64,000 bases of DNA from Ashinkailepas kermadecensis (GCA_034440615.1 JAOTOM010004552.1:186001-250000), one strand, 5' to 3'; shown: positions 24,255 to 34,823, counted from the stretch's first letter. Made by a program: numbers and translations. Notes: a model not told the origin generated them from the letters alone.

Positions 24255-25757
24255 GGCAGGCAGAGACAGTCGGCACGGGCAGACGTGGCGCCGGCAGCGT
24301 CACACTCCACACTCACGCCGGACAGAGACAGTCGGCACGGGCAGACGTGGCGCCGGCAGCGTCACACTCCACACTCACGTCGGACAGAGACAGTCAGCAC
24401 GGACAGACGTGGCGCCGGCAGCGTCACACTCCACACTCACGCCGGACAGAGACAGTCGGCACGGGCAGACGTGGCGCCGGCAGCGTCACACTCCACACTC
24501 ACGCCGGACAGAGACAGTCAGCACGGACAGACGTGGCGCCGGCAGCGTCACACTCCACACTCACGCCGGACAGAGACAGTCGGCACGGGCAGACGTGGCG
24601 CCGGCAGCGTCACACTCCACACTCACGCCGGACAGAGACAGTCGGCACGGGCAGACGTGGCGCCGGCAGCATCACACTCCACACTCACGCCGGACAGAGA
24701 CAGTCAGCACGGGCAGACGTGGCGCCGGCAGCGTCACACTCCACACTCACGCCGGACAGAGACAGCCAGCACGGGCAGACGTGGCGCCGGCAGCGTCATA
24801 CTCCACACTCACGTCGGACAGAGACAGTCGGCACGGGCAGACGTGGCGCCGGCAGCGTCACACTCCACACTCACGCCGGACAGAGACAGTCGGCACGGGC
24901 AGACGTGGCGCCGGCAGCGTCACACTCCACACTCACGCCGGACAGAGACAGTCAGCACGGGCAGACGTGGCGCCGGCAGCGTCATACTCCACACTCACGC
25001 CGGACAGAGACAGTCGGCACGGGCAGACGTGGCGCCGGCAGCGTCACACTCCACACGCACGCCGGACAGAGACAGTCAGCACGGGCAGCAGACGTGGCGC
25101 CGGCAGCGTCACACTCCACACTCACACCGGACAGAGACAGTCAGCACGGGCAGCAGACGTGGCGCCGGCAGCGTCACACTCCACACTCACGCCGGACAGA
25201 GACAGTCAGCACGGGCAGACGTGGTGCCGGCAGCGTCACACTCCACACTCACGCCGGACAGAGACAGTCGGCACGGGCAGACGTGGCGCCGGCAGCGTCA
25301 CACTCCACACTCACACCGGACAGAGACAGTCAGCACGGGCAGCAGACGTGGCGCCGGCAGCGTCACACTCCACACTCACGCCGGACAGAGACAGTCAGCA
25401 CGGGCAGACGTGGTGCCGGCAGCGTCACACTCCACACTCACGCCGGACAGAGACAGTCGGCACGGGCAGACGTGGCGCCGGCAGCGTCACACTCCACACT
25501 CACGCCGGACAGAGACAGTCAGCACGGGCAGCAGACGTGGCGCCGGCAGCGTCACACTCCACACTCACGCTGGACAGAGACAGTCGGCACGGACAGACGT
25601 GGCGCCGGCAGCGTCACACTCCACACTCACGCCGGACAGAGACAGTCAGCACGGGCAGCAGACGTGGCGCCGGCAGCGTCACACTCCACACTCACGCTGG
25701 ACAGAGACAGTCGGCACGGACAGACGTGGCGCCGGCAGCGTCACACTCCACACTCAC
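24255..25757. repeat. 62/65-bp minisatellite at the 5' end of intron 1
   Basis: About 24 units. On the gene (minus) strand each unit reads GTGAGTGTGGAGTGTGACGC, TGCCGGCGCCACGTCTGCCC, GTGCCGACTGTCTCTGTCCG and GC. Five units carry an extra CTG (65 bp). The first unit begins precisely at the exon 1 splice donor. Because 62 is not a multiple of three and the units lack plus-strand stops, three very long plus-strand frames (up to 685 codons) are open; these are artefacts. Confidence 0.97.
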
Positions 25758-26102
25758 GCTGAAGTTGAGTGTCGGCAGCAGGGCGGCTAGGTCCAGGTCG
25801 GCAGTTTTGCGGCGAGAGACGCCGCAGTCGGCGACGGACACCTGCCACCGGACGTCCAGCTGCTCCGCCGACCCAGCGGCGGGCAAGTGCAGCGACAGCA
25901 TCGCCACCAGCGTCAGCATCGCCAGCAGCGAGGTCACCATCAGCGTCGTCAGCAGCAGGAGCGCCCGACAGCAGCGCCGCCGCGACCGCAGGTACAGCCT
26001 CCAGCGGACCAGCGACCGGCTGGCCGACATCTCGCCTGCAGAAGAGCAGAACCAGGTGACCGGCTGCGGTGTCGGCGCCTTCCGGTCGACATGTGACGAC
26101 AC
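25758..26102 (-). CDS. Golgi alpha-mannosidase II-like gene, exon 1 (membrane anchor and stem)
   Basis: Open frame of 115 codons from an ATG at 26102 to a consensus 5' splice site (GTGAGT, intron starts at 25757), ending in phase 0. The protein has a basic cytosolic tail ending RSRRRCCR (to residue 46), one hydrophobic segment at about residues 47-71, then a lumenal stem: a type II Golgi membrane protein layout. Met25 would give a shorter tail and is the alternative start. A lumenal Cys93 followed by the acidic-hydrophobic stretch TADLDLAALL fits the region before the catalytic domain of family 38 Golgi mannosidases (family knowledge). The join to exon 2 gives LNFS-ASWTK in frame. Reading through the donor enters the 62-bp array and meets a stop after 21 codons. 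Assignment to this gene rests on same strand, matching phase and type II topology, not on a recognised domain in this exon. Confidence 0.6.
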
Positions 26103-26329
26103 CCAGGTCGCGAAGTCACGTCACGAGCCCCTCATGAGCGGAACAGGAAGCCCGAATCGGGGACAGACGCACACCGACAGGTCCAGAAGAGCCAGGCTCC
26201 GAGTACCGGCAGACGCGGGCGCCACCAGTAGGCCCTTGTCGACTCGGAGAAGGGGGTCGTTTGACGGCCACATCGAAACCTGAGGATTGCTTCGACTGCC
26301 GGTGGCCGGGAAACTACCAGGAATCAGTC

Positions 26330-27296
26330 ATGGGGTCTGTTCCCGTGGCTCCACCAGAAGGAACTCAGTGGAGGTCAGTCGAGGCTAGTTGAGACTTGCC
26401 CACGGGAACGACCGTTGGAGCTTGGTGGAGAAATCAGCTGACAGCGGTGTTAATTCCGCGACAAAAAAGAAGCATTTGGCGCTGTATCATAAATTGGCCA
26501 AATTGCCCTTCAAATGTTTTCCAGATGATCACACAATGTACATAGTATGCCTTGTTATACATAGTCCAAAATTTGTCTTTATTTCTGGCTATGTATGTGG
26601 CCTCAGAGACTGTGGGGAGCACAGATGTTCTTTTCGCCTATGGGATGAACCAGGCAATCTCTCTTCCCTCTCGGTTAAGCATCGTCTCCCCCTGTTCTGC
26701 GGTTGGTTACAGCCTGCCTTCTTAACGTACAGCCTATAATCTCGTGTCTGGACCCGCCGGGTTCCCTCGACCCCGAGGCGCTTTTCTACCCGATGCTGAG
26801 CTTTCCTCATCTCAACTTGCCCGACCTCGTCGATCGGGCTCGAGTAGGATTTTAGTCGGCGCCGGGAGAACAGCGGTACTTCTGGGCACGGGAATTGCGG
26901 CGGATCCGGACGATAAAGTAGCATCTTCCCTTAGGCCGAATGACGTAGATCAAAACCCTCAAAAAGGATGTTTTGTGGTCTGCATCTGTTGCTTCGATTA
27001 TTGTTCATAGTTGTAGTAGTAATTTCATATTTCCTTTGCGAAGGATGATCCCGGTATTCAGTTGATGCATGAAGATGAGATTCATATGATGGAGGGCGTT
27101 GTTTACGCGCAAATATATGGCGCAAGTGCGCCGTGATTGATCAACTGAAAAATCACAATTGGACCCTGCTCCTGGGCTGGTGGAGCTTTTGCTCCACTGG
27201 TGGAGGTTGGTGGAGGAAAAATCTCCACCGGGTTTGCGACGGGAACGACCAGTGGAGGTTTGTGGAGGTTGGTGGAGCCATGGGAACAGACCCATG
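26330..27296. repeat. Inverted repeat pair upstream of the mannosidase-like gene
   Basis: CATGGGGTCTGTTCCCGTGG then CTCCACCA at 26330-26357 matches the reverse complement of 27269-27296. Inward of both ends lie GGTGGAG-rich segments and a shared ACGGGAACGACC, so each end also contains a direct match to the other. This may be the two ends of a decayed 0.97-kb element or two copies of a 110-bp hairpin repeat. The interior holds no recognised gene. Confidence 0.5.
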
Positions 27297-27667
27297 GGTA
27301 GATAATCAACGCTGGTGAAACGGCTGCTTCGCCGAACGTGCTGGTCCACTGCTATTGATGCTGCGTCTGTGTCGGAGTGATTGGTGAGGATATGAACGCA
27401 ACCAACCAGGTGGTATGAAATGCAGATAGCACACATGGAACCAGCACGACACGAAGTTAAGTGTGCAGCACACTGATAATTGAAGCGAAGCATGATATTC
27501 ACGCCAGTTAGGCTCAGCTGAGCAACAATCTTTGCGCCTATGCACCACTTTTTATTCATCTGGTTTCACCGCATGGTCTCAATGAAAGGGAAGTGCCACA
27601 CCTGGTGTGATAAAACGGTATTCATAGCATTGTTTGATGTGACAATGGCTTTTATCAAGTTAATGAG

Positions 27668-28135
27668 CTAACTTGCACTGGAGGATGCACACCTGTCATA
27701 GTGATAAAAACTGGCGACCGTAGCACCATGATATACTGTGACATCATCTGATCCGGGCTTTACGCAGGATGCCCAAGCATAGTCTGGAACGTAAAACGGC
27801 ATAGCCGACATTGTAGATATGACGTACGGCATCAGATCATTCGATTGCGCAACAACACCGCCGCACGGCCATATAAAAAGATGTATGTCCCAACAGGCAT
27901 AAGCAAGCGGCCGTGAAGCGGATGATGATGATGCGGGTTCAGCAGCCCGGGAAGCTCTGCTATCGCTATCTGCTGCTATCTGCCAGTCTTGGTGTGCAGT
28001 CGTGTGTAAGAACAAAATGTACTTCTGGTATTTCCACTCTTGCCAGGAATGAAACCGGAACTGGCCTTTCTTCTGGGTGTGCAATTCGACAATTGGATTG
28101 GTGGCGTCAAGTGCTTCGGTTGTGATCCGTGCCAC
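27668..28135 (-). CDS. Unrecognised 155-codon ORF
   Basis: The longest minus-strand ATG-to-stop frame in this region that is not made of repeats. It starts MARITTEALDATNPIVE and contains a Ser/Ala-rich middle (RAAEPASSSSASRPL). No domain, signal peptide or splice pattern is recognised. The plus strand here also has a 70-codon frame (27913-28125) with a GT site at 28005. It could be random or part of an old element. Confidence 0.15.
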   Translation of the reverse strand: MARITTEALDATNPIVELHTQKKGQFRFHSWQEWKYQKYILFLHTTAHQDWQIAADSDSRASRAAEPASSSSASRPLAYACWDIHLFIWPCGGVVAQSNDLMPYVISTMSAMPFYVPDYAWASCVKPGSDDVTVYHGATVASFYHYDRCASSSAS

Positions 28136-28511
28136 TCACACCCGTCTTCCTGTATGAACCGGTTCAGCCAACACACATAAATCATCTGTTCGCTCTCCCT
28201 TCCCCTTGTACTTGCGTGTTTAGCAATATTATTTATGCAGGATGTCAAGGAATATCTTAAATATTTTATCAGCAGTATTTAGTGCGTGCGCATCGGTGCA
28301 AAACATGAGCACAGATGGGACGCACCATTCCCACTGGCTATGCACAGTGACCCCTCACCACTGTCGGGTGAGCTCGTCTCTTTCTTCCACACCGACGTGT
28401 GTAGTCTGCTGCAGTCTACTAACCGTCCACACCGGTGACCTGTTGCATCCTCTAACCGAATCCGAATTTATCCAGCGCATTTGCCGCATCTGATGCGGAC
28501 AAAAACTGCCA

Positions 28512-28775
28512 CCATCCCACTATGTCCCACCACATGCAGCAGTCCTACCATTTATCACGATATACAGCAGTTCCGCCATGTCCCACAACATACCGCAGTC
28601 CCACAATGTCCCACCATGTCCTATCATATACAGCAGTCCCACCATATGCAACAGTCCCATCAAATACAGCAATCCCACCAGGTACAGATGTCCAACCATA
28701 TGCAGCAGCCCCACCATATACCACAGTCCCACCATATACAGCAGTCCCACCATATGCAGCAGTCATACCATATAC
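28512..28775. repeat. 18-bp minisatellite
   Basis: Units such as ACAGCAGTCCCACCATAT, with diverged copies at the left. Eighteen is a multiple of three, so several frames stay open. Confidence 0.9.
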
Positions 28776-28954
28776 AGCACAGCAAATTAATTGCCACCAC
28801 CCACAACATGAATATGTTGTGTAGCTGCGGAAATACATTTCTAACCAGGTGGATATTAAAGATAAAAATGTTTAATTAATCGGACTCACCCTGGGTAAAG
28901 CAAAAAATATTTCAACCAGTACTTCGACCTTAATTGACAGGTTTACATATACAC

Positions 28955-29400
28955 CTATGCACAATCACACCTAATTACCTAACTGGGTTGAACTAGGTGT
29001 TAGTGGTAGTTCCCGATATTCTTTGGCAGAACACTGTCCTAGATTGGAGGCACCTCCCATATTGGAGAAACCGGCCGACCAAAAAGTATCCGCCTGAAGG
29101 AACACGTGGCGGCTCTCGAATATGGGCATGGCGACACTTCCCCACTAGCCGAGCACTGGCTCAGGTGCCGACAAGATATCGATCCCTCCCAGGTGACAAA
29201 CTAGCTGTTGTTGAAAAACAGTGGTATCGCTGAGAGGTGATGGAGGCGATCGAACTGAGGTGAGCAACCCTTCGCTCAACCAGGGAATCGGGAAGTTTAA
29301 ATTGAGCCCAATATAGGACAATTTTATGCCAAACAATACTAGACACTACCACCAACAACGAGTTCAACGTAGTTGGGTAACTAGGTGTAATTGTGCATAG
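28955..29400. mobile_element. MITE-like element with long terminal inverted repeats
   Basis: Both ends carry an imperfect inverted repeat of about 88 bp: left CTATGCACAATCACACCTAA through TGAACTAGGTGTTAGTGGTA to CAGAACACTGTCCTAG (28955-29042), right the reverse complement (29312-29400, ending TAATTGTGCATAG). The 446-bp element has no coding capacity. I could not define a target-site duplication, so the superfamily is open. Confidence 0.65.
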
Positions 29401-29904
29401 TTCCGTTGTGTGTGGTGAGGGAGTCATGACGTCATTGTGTCTGGTGAGGGTATTATTGTTGGTTTTCTCTCATCTAGTCTGTGTTGCTGTTTTTCCATGC
29501 CACTGACAGCGAACCTACTTTAGGTATTCCTACGTGACTGACTCGCTAGCTGAATTTTATGTTTTGTCTCATTTAGTTCATTGTCCTCTGTAAGGCCTGT
29601 TAAGAAAGGTCCAAGTGCTGGCTGAAATACGTTTCACTTTGCCCAGAGTGAGTCCGATTAAGAAAGCATTTTTATTAATGTCCATGCTGCTATTCTCCCA
29701 CGTATCGCATGCTTCTCGCCACCCATAATTCTCCCAACAGAAGTGTTTCTCTCGCGAAGCACAGCTGACCAACTACACACAACTGACCAGTGCTGCGACA
29801 CGCGCTGATCGGCAGCACAGCGAACATTGGGAGAACAGATCAAGCATTTCCCACCAGCCACAGCCACAGTTATCCCGCCAATGATGGTTCTCCCAGCAGT
29901 CGCT

Positions 29905-30050
29905 GTTCTCCCACCAGCAACTGTCCCACCAGCAACTGTCCTACCAGCAACTGTCCTACCAGCAACTGTCCTACCAGCAACTGTCCCACAAGCAACTGTC
30001 CCACCAGCAATTGTCCCACCAGCAACTGTCCCACCAGCAACGGTCACAGC
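29905..30050. repeat. 15-bp minisatellite
   Basis: About ten units of CCACCAGCAACTGTC, with CTACCAGCAACTGTC variants; five codons per unit keep frames open. Confidence 0.9.
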
Positions 30051-30079
30051 TACAGTCCTCCTGTCAGCTGCAGTCGCAG

Positions 30080-30208
30080 CCCCACTGTCGGCTACATTAA
30101 CCCTGCACCACCACAAGAGCAGCTCCACTGTCGGCTACATTAACCCTGCACCACCATAAGAGCAGCCCCACTATCGGCTACATTAACCCTGCACCACCAC
30201 AAGAGCAG
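30080..30208. repeat. 43-bp direct repeat, three copies
   Basis: GGCTACATTAACCCTGCACC recurs at 30090, 30133 and 30176. It directly follows the 15-bp array. Confidence 0.9.
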
Positions 30209-30389
30209 CGCCATGCAACCCACTCCCATATGTGACCACGGTCTCTCGGGGCGATTTTCGATCGTTGCGGACTATTGACGGAGTGTGGAACTGGCAACAC
30301 CAGTGGTGACGACACATGCACCTGTGCTGGGACACCAGCCGCGCCGCCCGATAAGTACCGCTTGTGAAGCAACTGGGATACAGCAATTG

Positions 30390-30620
30390 TCACTCCGCTC
30401 GTGATCTGCTGCTGCTCGTGATCTGCTGCAGCGCGTGATCTGCTGCTGCTCGTGGTCTGCAATGATAGGCTCGTGGTCTGCTGTGGTTCGTGATCTGCTA
30501 CCGCTCGTGATCTGCTGCTGCTCGTGGTCTGCTACCGCTCGTGATCTGCTGCTGCTCATGGTCTGCTGCTGCTCGTGACCTGCTGCTGCTCGCGGTCTGC
30601 TGCTGCTCGTGATCTGCCCC
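30390..30620. repeat. 17-bp minisatellite
   Basis: Units of CGTGATCTGCTGCTGCT with CGTGATCTGCTACCGCT and CGTGGTCTG variants, about 13 copies. Confidence 0.9.
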
Positions 30621-31034
30621 TGTTTTGTAATTTTGTATGGTGCAATACCCTGATTTGCATGATTCCCCGGTATCAGGAGTATTAGTTATCAATCAATCAA
30701 GGCTTGAGATTTCTCACCAAGACAAGTGGCAAGAAGTCCTTATTTTAAGACATATTTTCAGATTTAATAGGGAACATGACAAATTAATATTACTAGTGTA
30801 CCAAGCCAGAAATTACAGTTAGTTTGGTTAGTTAGCTCTTTGGGTTTAAAGGGCGCATTGACTGCACTGGTCATATCGCGCACATAACAAGTTTGTTCAT
30901 GAAAACCCAGCAGTACGATCATGGTAAAACAGAATCATGCTGAGGTCCATTTCCCCGCATACTGTCTCAGTTAAACATTTCTTCGCAGTCAGCCGTTTAG
31001 AAATGCGATGTGAGGCGATTGATAAGTTTTCCGG

Positions 31035-32870
31035 TTAAGGCAGTCGTCCATCCCAAACATTCCGGTACACAGTCGCCGGTAACTTAGAGCGGGGACGAGA
31101 CCTTGGACTCCCTTCAATCGGTGGCGAGACAGCCATCCGCTTACGGTTCGTAGGCGGTGTAGATGTTGGGCCTGTTAATGGGACTGGGCGTAGGGGTTGA
31201 CCCATTATTTTTGCAGAGACCAAGCGATGCACGCGGTGCCGACGGCGAGCGTCCTAGCATACCGAGCTTCGCAGTCATGGGAGATTCTCCCACCACGACT
31301 TTTCCACAGATGCTTGGTACCACACACGTGGTTCGCTCCGCTCGACCTAGCGCGGTAAGGTCCGGAGCTCCACTTCATACCGGAATTATCACTGACGGGA
31401 ATGAGCTGGTCGATCGGAGACACACAGTAGTCAACGAGAGTGGTACATTAGGGTCCAGGGAGTTCTGCCGGAGTTGTTGTTTGAGTGGACGCCTCCCTGG
31501 TCGGTTCAATAGCCTGCGTTTCGGGGCAGCCGTCTGGCAGGCGAGCGTGAGCTGCTTGGGACGATGCTGCATCGGGTCATTGTAGGAAGCCTGCGACTGT
31601 ACGGGAACAGAGGTTGGTTATTTGGGCTTAGGGGCGCATCGACTGCGTTGGTCATACAGCGTACGGGAACAGAGCGGTAAGACGTAGTCGGCCGCAACTC
31701 CAGCTACTGCGGCCGGCATTTCCTCCCACGGGTTTACCTGGATGATGGTCGGACCGCTTTCTTCCAGCATATCAATCATGTGACGCGCTGTCATGCTGTC
31801 CAGCACATTGCTGCCAGGGTGAGCACAGCTTCGTGGTGTTGACGCATTGGATACACATCCTCGGTCCTGGAATGGCTGGGGTTGGATGGCATGCGTGGAA
31901 CTGGCGACCTCGCCAGCGTATGAGCGAGTTGTGGTGCACCCGTTGGTCATTTCCCGAGTTCCTCGGAACGATCCGCCCCTGTCACATTTCAATTTTGTGA
32001 TGTTCGGCTCCAGTTTGAAAACTGGACATACTCGGTCACGAGCAAAATGGTCGCCCTTGCAGCTGGGACAGCACAATATTTCAGTTGTGCAAGTGTTCAC
32101 AGCATGCTCCGAGGAGGCACATCGCGGACATCTGGTTTGGATCGGCAGTGGCGGCTGGTGTGTCCATACCTATGGCAGGCGAAACATCTCATCATTATTG
32201 GTCAATAAGCGTGCAGCCTAACCTTAACGTGCCCGGTCTTCACATGGGTAGGCTGTGTTTGGGAAGTGGTATCAGTATGACGTTTTTGGTGTTGTGTAAA
32301 ACTCCGCCGCTTTTTGTTTTCAATTTCTTGGCCCCCAGGACACTGAATACTGTAATACCGCGGACAATTTCTTCATGTACCGCATCTTGTAGGTCATAGC
32401 AAGTGATGACACCTCTGGAGCAGTTTTTAGAGCGATGTGTTTTCACAATCATGGGTACAATCCTTTGCGCGCTTCTCCCATCAATGGTGTACGTAAACGT
32501 AAAGACCATGGATTTTAACGTTCTCCTAGCCTCCTCCGGATGTGAAAACTCCACTTCGAAGCCGCTGTCACTTAGCCTGTCGCACCCGTATCACCGCACC
32601 AAAGCGCTTGGTGGCCTCACACCGTTGAAAAGGGTTGAGGACGGACAGTCCGACTGTGGAACTAGAGAAGATCAGGACAGTTTGATCGACAAACTGGGAC
32701 TCTGCTTCGGTGTCACGTTCCGGTATGTTGTTAGGTCCAGTCGCCCCGACGGCACGAGAATCCCTAACAAAAGTGCAAGAAGAGAGCGTCTTAATCGGAC
32801 CTCACCGAGGAGGTGCGGGACTGGGAGGGAGAAGATTGGAACGACGAATCGTCCGAGTAAAGACAAGGCC
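31035..32870 (-). pseudogene. LINE ORF1 (gag-like, CCHC zinc knuckles), degenerate
   Basis: The upstream part reads VEFSHPEEARRTLKSMVF and GVITCYDLQDAVHEEIVRG, and leads to VKTGHVKVRLHAY, the typical segment before the zinc knuckles of non-LTR ORF1 proteins that bind element RNA. Three knuckles follow: CFACHRYGHTSRHC, then in another frame CPRCASSEHAVNTC and CPSCKGDHFARDRVC. A frameshift separates the first from the second knuckle, and a stop lies just before the first. The C-terminal part (to 31035) reads RMAVSPPIEGSPRSRPRS. The frame ending at 31618 is cut by the 48-bp insertion. It is not functional as it stands. Confidence 0.7.
31599..31674 (-). mobile_element. 48-bp LINE 3'-end insertion with 14-bp target-site duplication
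   Basis: GTACGGGAACAGAG occurs exactly at 31599-31612 and 31661-31674. Between them lie 48 bp (31613-31660) that, on the minus strand, are the last bases of the local LINE family (TGACCAACGCAGTCGATGCG, CCCCTAAGCCCAAATAACC). An extreme 5'-truncated insertion into the ORF1 of a relative explains the structure. Confidence 0.85.
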
Positions 32871-32966
32871 AGGGGTAGATGTGTGTGCTAGGAGAAATCA
32901 TGTGTTTTGTTTCGGCCCTGTGCGCGACGTTCCACCACAAGGGGTCCTACGGGGAGGGGGGGGACC

Positions 32967-33128
32967 AGTAGTCTATGGGTAAGTTACCCGTCTCACAATC
33001 GAACGATTGTGGGTTCGAGTCTCACCTGTCGCTACTCTTTGCCCGCGGCCAATCGGCATGAGAGATTGGCGACGCTACATGACTCAACGGTTGACGTGTA
33101 GTAAAACCAATAACCAATCTAACCAACC
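32967..33128 (+). mobile_element. tRNA-derived SINE with LINE-like tail
   Basis: A 70-nt tRNA-like head (32967-33036) has complementary ends AGTAG / CTACT and a B box GGTTCGAGTC. The body continues to an A/C-rich tail, AACCAATAACCAATCTAACC. The tail resembles the AATAACTAACTAACC end of the local LINE family, suggesting shared mobilisation. Flanks CCTACGGGGAGGGGGG (left) and CCTACGGGGGGGCC (right) look like a target-site duplication. Confidence 0.65.
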
Positions 33129-33376
33129 TACGGGGGGGGCCTGCTGCCGTGACAGCAGGGCGCCAAACATCCGTGGAACTATACGTGGCAGGCGGCGCCT
33201 TCGCACGACTGGGAAAGGGAGGCTCACCACCCCGACCGCACCACAGCGCCGCCCATCCCTTGACTTCGGTCTACCGGTCCGGCAAGCACCAAGCCGAAGC
33301 CCAGACCCCCGGCCCGAGGCGACCTGCCACTTGGCCCATATGGGGCCATATGGGGCCGCCCTCCTTTCCGAGATAT

Positions 33377-34275
33377 TAGGACCAAAGAGGTGGGTTGGCC
33401 CTCCGCGACAACTGACACCGTGCGGAGGGGACCTGGACCATCAGAACTCCTGTGGACCAAAGAGGTGTGTTGGCCCTTCGCGACAACTGACACCGTGCGG
33501 AGGGGACCTGGACCATCAGAACTCCTGTGGACCAAAAAGGTGTGTTGGCCCTCCGCGACAACTGACACCGTGCGGAGGGGACCTGGACCAGCAGAACTCC
33601 TGTGGACCAAAGAGGTGTGTTGGTCCTCCGCGACAACTGACACCGTGCGGAGGGGACCTGGACCATCAGAACTCCTGTGGACCAAAGAGGTGTGTTGGCC
33701 CTCCGCGACAACTGACACCGTGCGGAGGGGACCTGGACCATCAGAACTCCTGTGGACCAAAGAGGTGTGTTGGTCCTCCGCGACAACTGACACCGTGCGG
33801 AGGGGACCTGGACCATCAGAACTCCTGTGGACCAAAGAGGTGTGTTGGCCCTCCGCGACAACTGACACCGTGCGGAGGGGACCTGGACCATCGGAACTCC
33901 TGTGGACCAAAGAGGTGTGTTGGCCCTCCGCGACAACTGACACCGTGCGGAGGGGACCTGGACCATCAGAACTCCTGTGGACCAAAGAGGTGTGTTGGCC
34001 CTCCGCGACAACCGACACCGTGCGGAGGGGACCTGAACCATCAGAACTCCTGTGGACCAAAGAGGTGTGTTGGCCCTTCGCGACAACTGACACCGTGCGG
34101 AGGGGACCTGGACCATCAGAACTCCTGTGGACCAAAGAGGTGTGTTGGCCCTCCGCGACAACTGACACCGTGCGGAGGGGACCTGGACCATCGGAACTCC
34201 TGTGGACCAAAGAGGTGTGTTGGCCCTCCGCGACAACTGACACCGTGCGGAGGGGACCTGGACCATCGGAACTCC
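33377..34275. repeat. 75-bp minisatellite, 12 copies
   Basis: Unit includes TGTGGACCAAAGAGGTGTGT, TGGCCCTCCGCGACAACTGA, CACCGTGCGGAGGGGACCTG and GACCATC(A/G)GAACTCC. 75 bp is 25 codons and several frames lack stops, so 300-436-residue frames appear on both strands. None is taken as a gene. Confidence 0.97.
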
Positions 34276-34823
34276 TGTGCATGCCAAATGGCAAGCTTCC
34301 TGGGACGCACTCGCTGATAATAAGCTGAGAGTAATCAAGCATCGCCTCGAAAAATGGAGTTCGTGCTCACGTATAAATAGGCGATATTAAGTAGCGTTAT
34401 GCCGCATTGGAATAGGGCATACATAAGCGACTCACTCCTACCTGCTATGTGGTGATGACATATCACGCTGCCCGAAATGTCACGCCCGCCTATCCGTGCG
34501 TCATATCCTGCTCTCCTGCTCCGGTTATGACGAGGAGCGTAGACGTCACTTTGGACGCATGCAACCGATGTCACTCAGTGAAGTTGTAGGTGACTACTCT
34601 AGCATTGCCCAATCGGGGCCACTTTTAACTACCTAACCGAAATATCCTTCTCCGTAATGTATGCACCTATTGGAATAGGTTAAACGATGATGTTATATCA
34701 TATTTTACTATTCTGTAGATTTTGCTAGAATATGCGATGTATCGACTTCTAAATAGCTATATTATTATGGGCGCTACATGACCAATGCAGTCGATGCACC
34801 CTAAAGCCCAAATAACTAACTAA
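34276..34823 (+). mobile_element. 5'-truncated LINE: ORF2 C terminus and 3' UTR
   Basis: Coding part 34287-34640 reads KWQASWDALADNKLRVIKH, then (two in-frame stops) VALCRIGIGH and THSYLLCGDDISRCPKCHAR, LSVRHILLSCSGYDEERR, and ends SSIAQSGPLLTT-stop. This is the CCHC-like tail that follows the RNase H domain in I-type ORF2 proteins. A 184-bp 3' UTR ends GACCAATGCAGTCGATGCAC, CCTAAAGCCCAAATAACTAA. ACCATCGGAACTCC (array end) and ACCATCAGAACTCC (34824-34838) flank the insert as a likely target-site duplication with one mismatch that also occurs among array units. Confidence 0.75.

Larger units (their letters stand above)
30826..32900 (-). mobile_element. ORF1-only LINE derivative (no ORF2)
   Basis: Read on the minus strand: a gag-like ORF1 (about 32900 to 31035), then about 200 bp of 3' UTR ending GCGCGATATGACCAGTGCAG, TCAATGCGCCC and AAAGAGCTAACTAACC. 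The 3' end matches the ORF2-bearing relative at 34768-34823 (plus strand). No endonuclease or reverse transcriptase sequence lies between ORF1 and the 3' UTR, so this looks like an internally deleted, non-autonomous copy. It contains a second, tiny LINE insertion at 31613-31660. Confidence 0.65.

Noticed and set aside
24226..26283. 685-codon plus-strand ORF (and 573- and 529-codon partners)
   Set aside because: All three are different frames of the same 62-bp array. The non-repeat tail (25760-26283) is the antisense of exon 1, which has a splice site and membrane-anchor logic on the minus strand.
31163..31585. Plus-strand 140-codon ORF
   Set aside because: Antisense to the C-terminal part of the LINE ORF1.
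33007..34342. 312-436-codon ORFs on both strands
   Set aside because: 75-bp array with no stops in several frames at once. A real gene would favour one frame.
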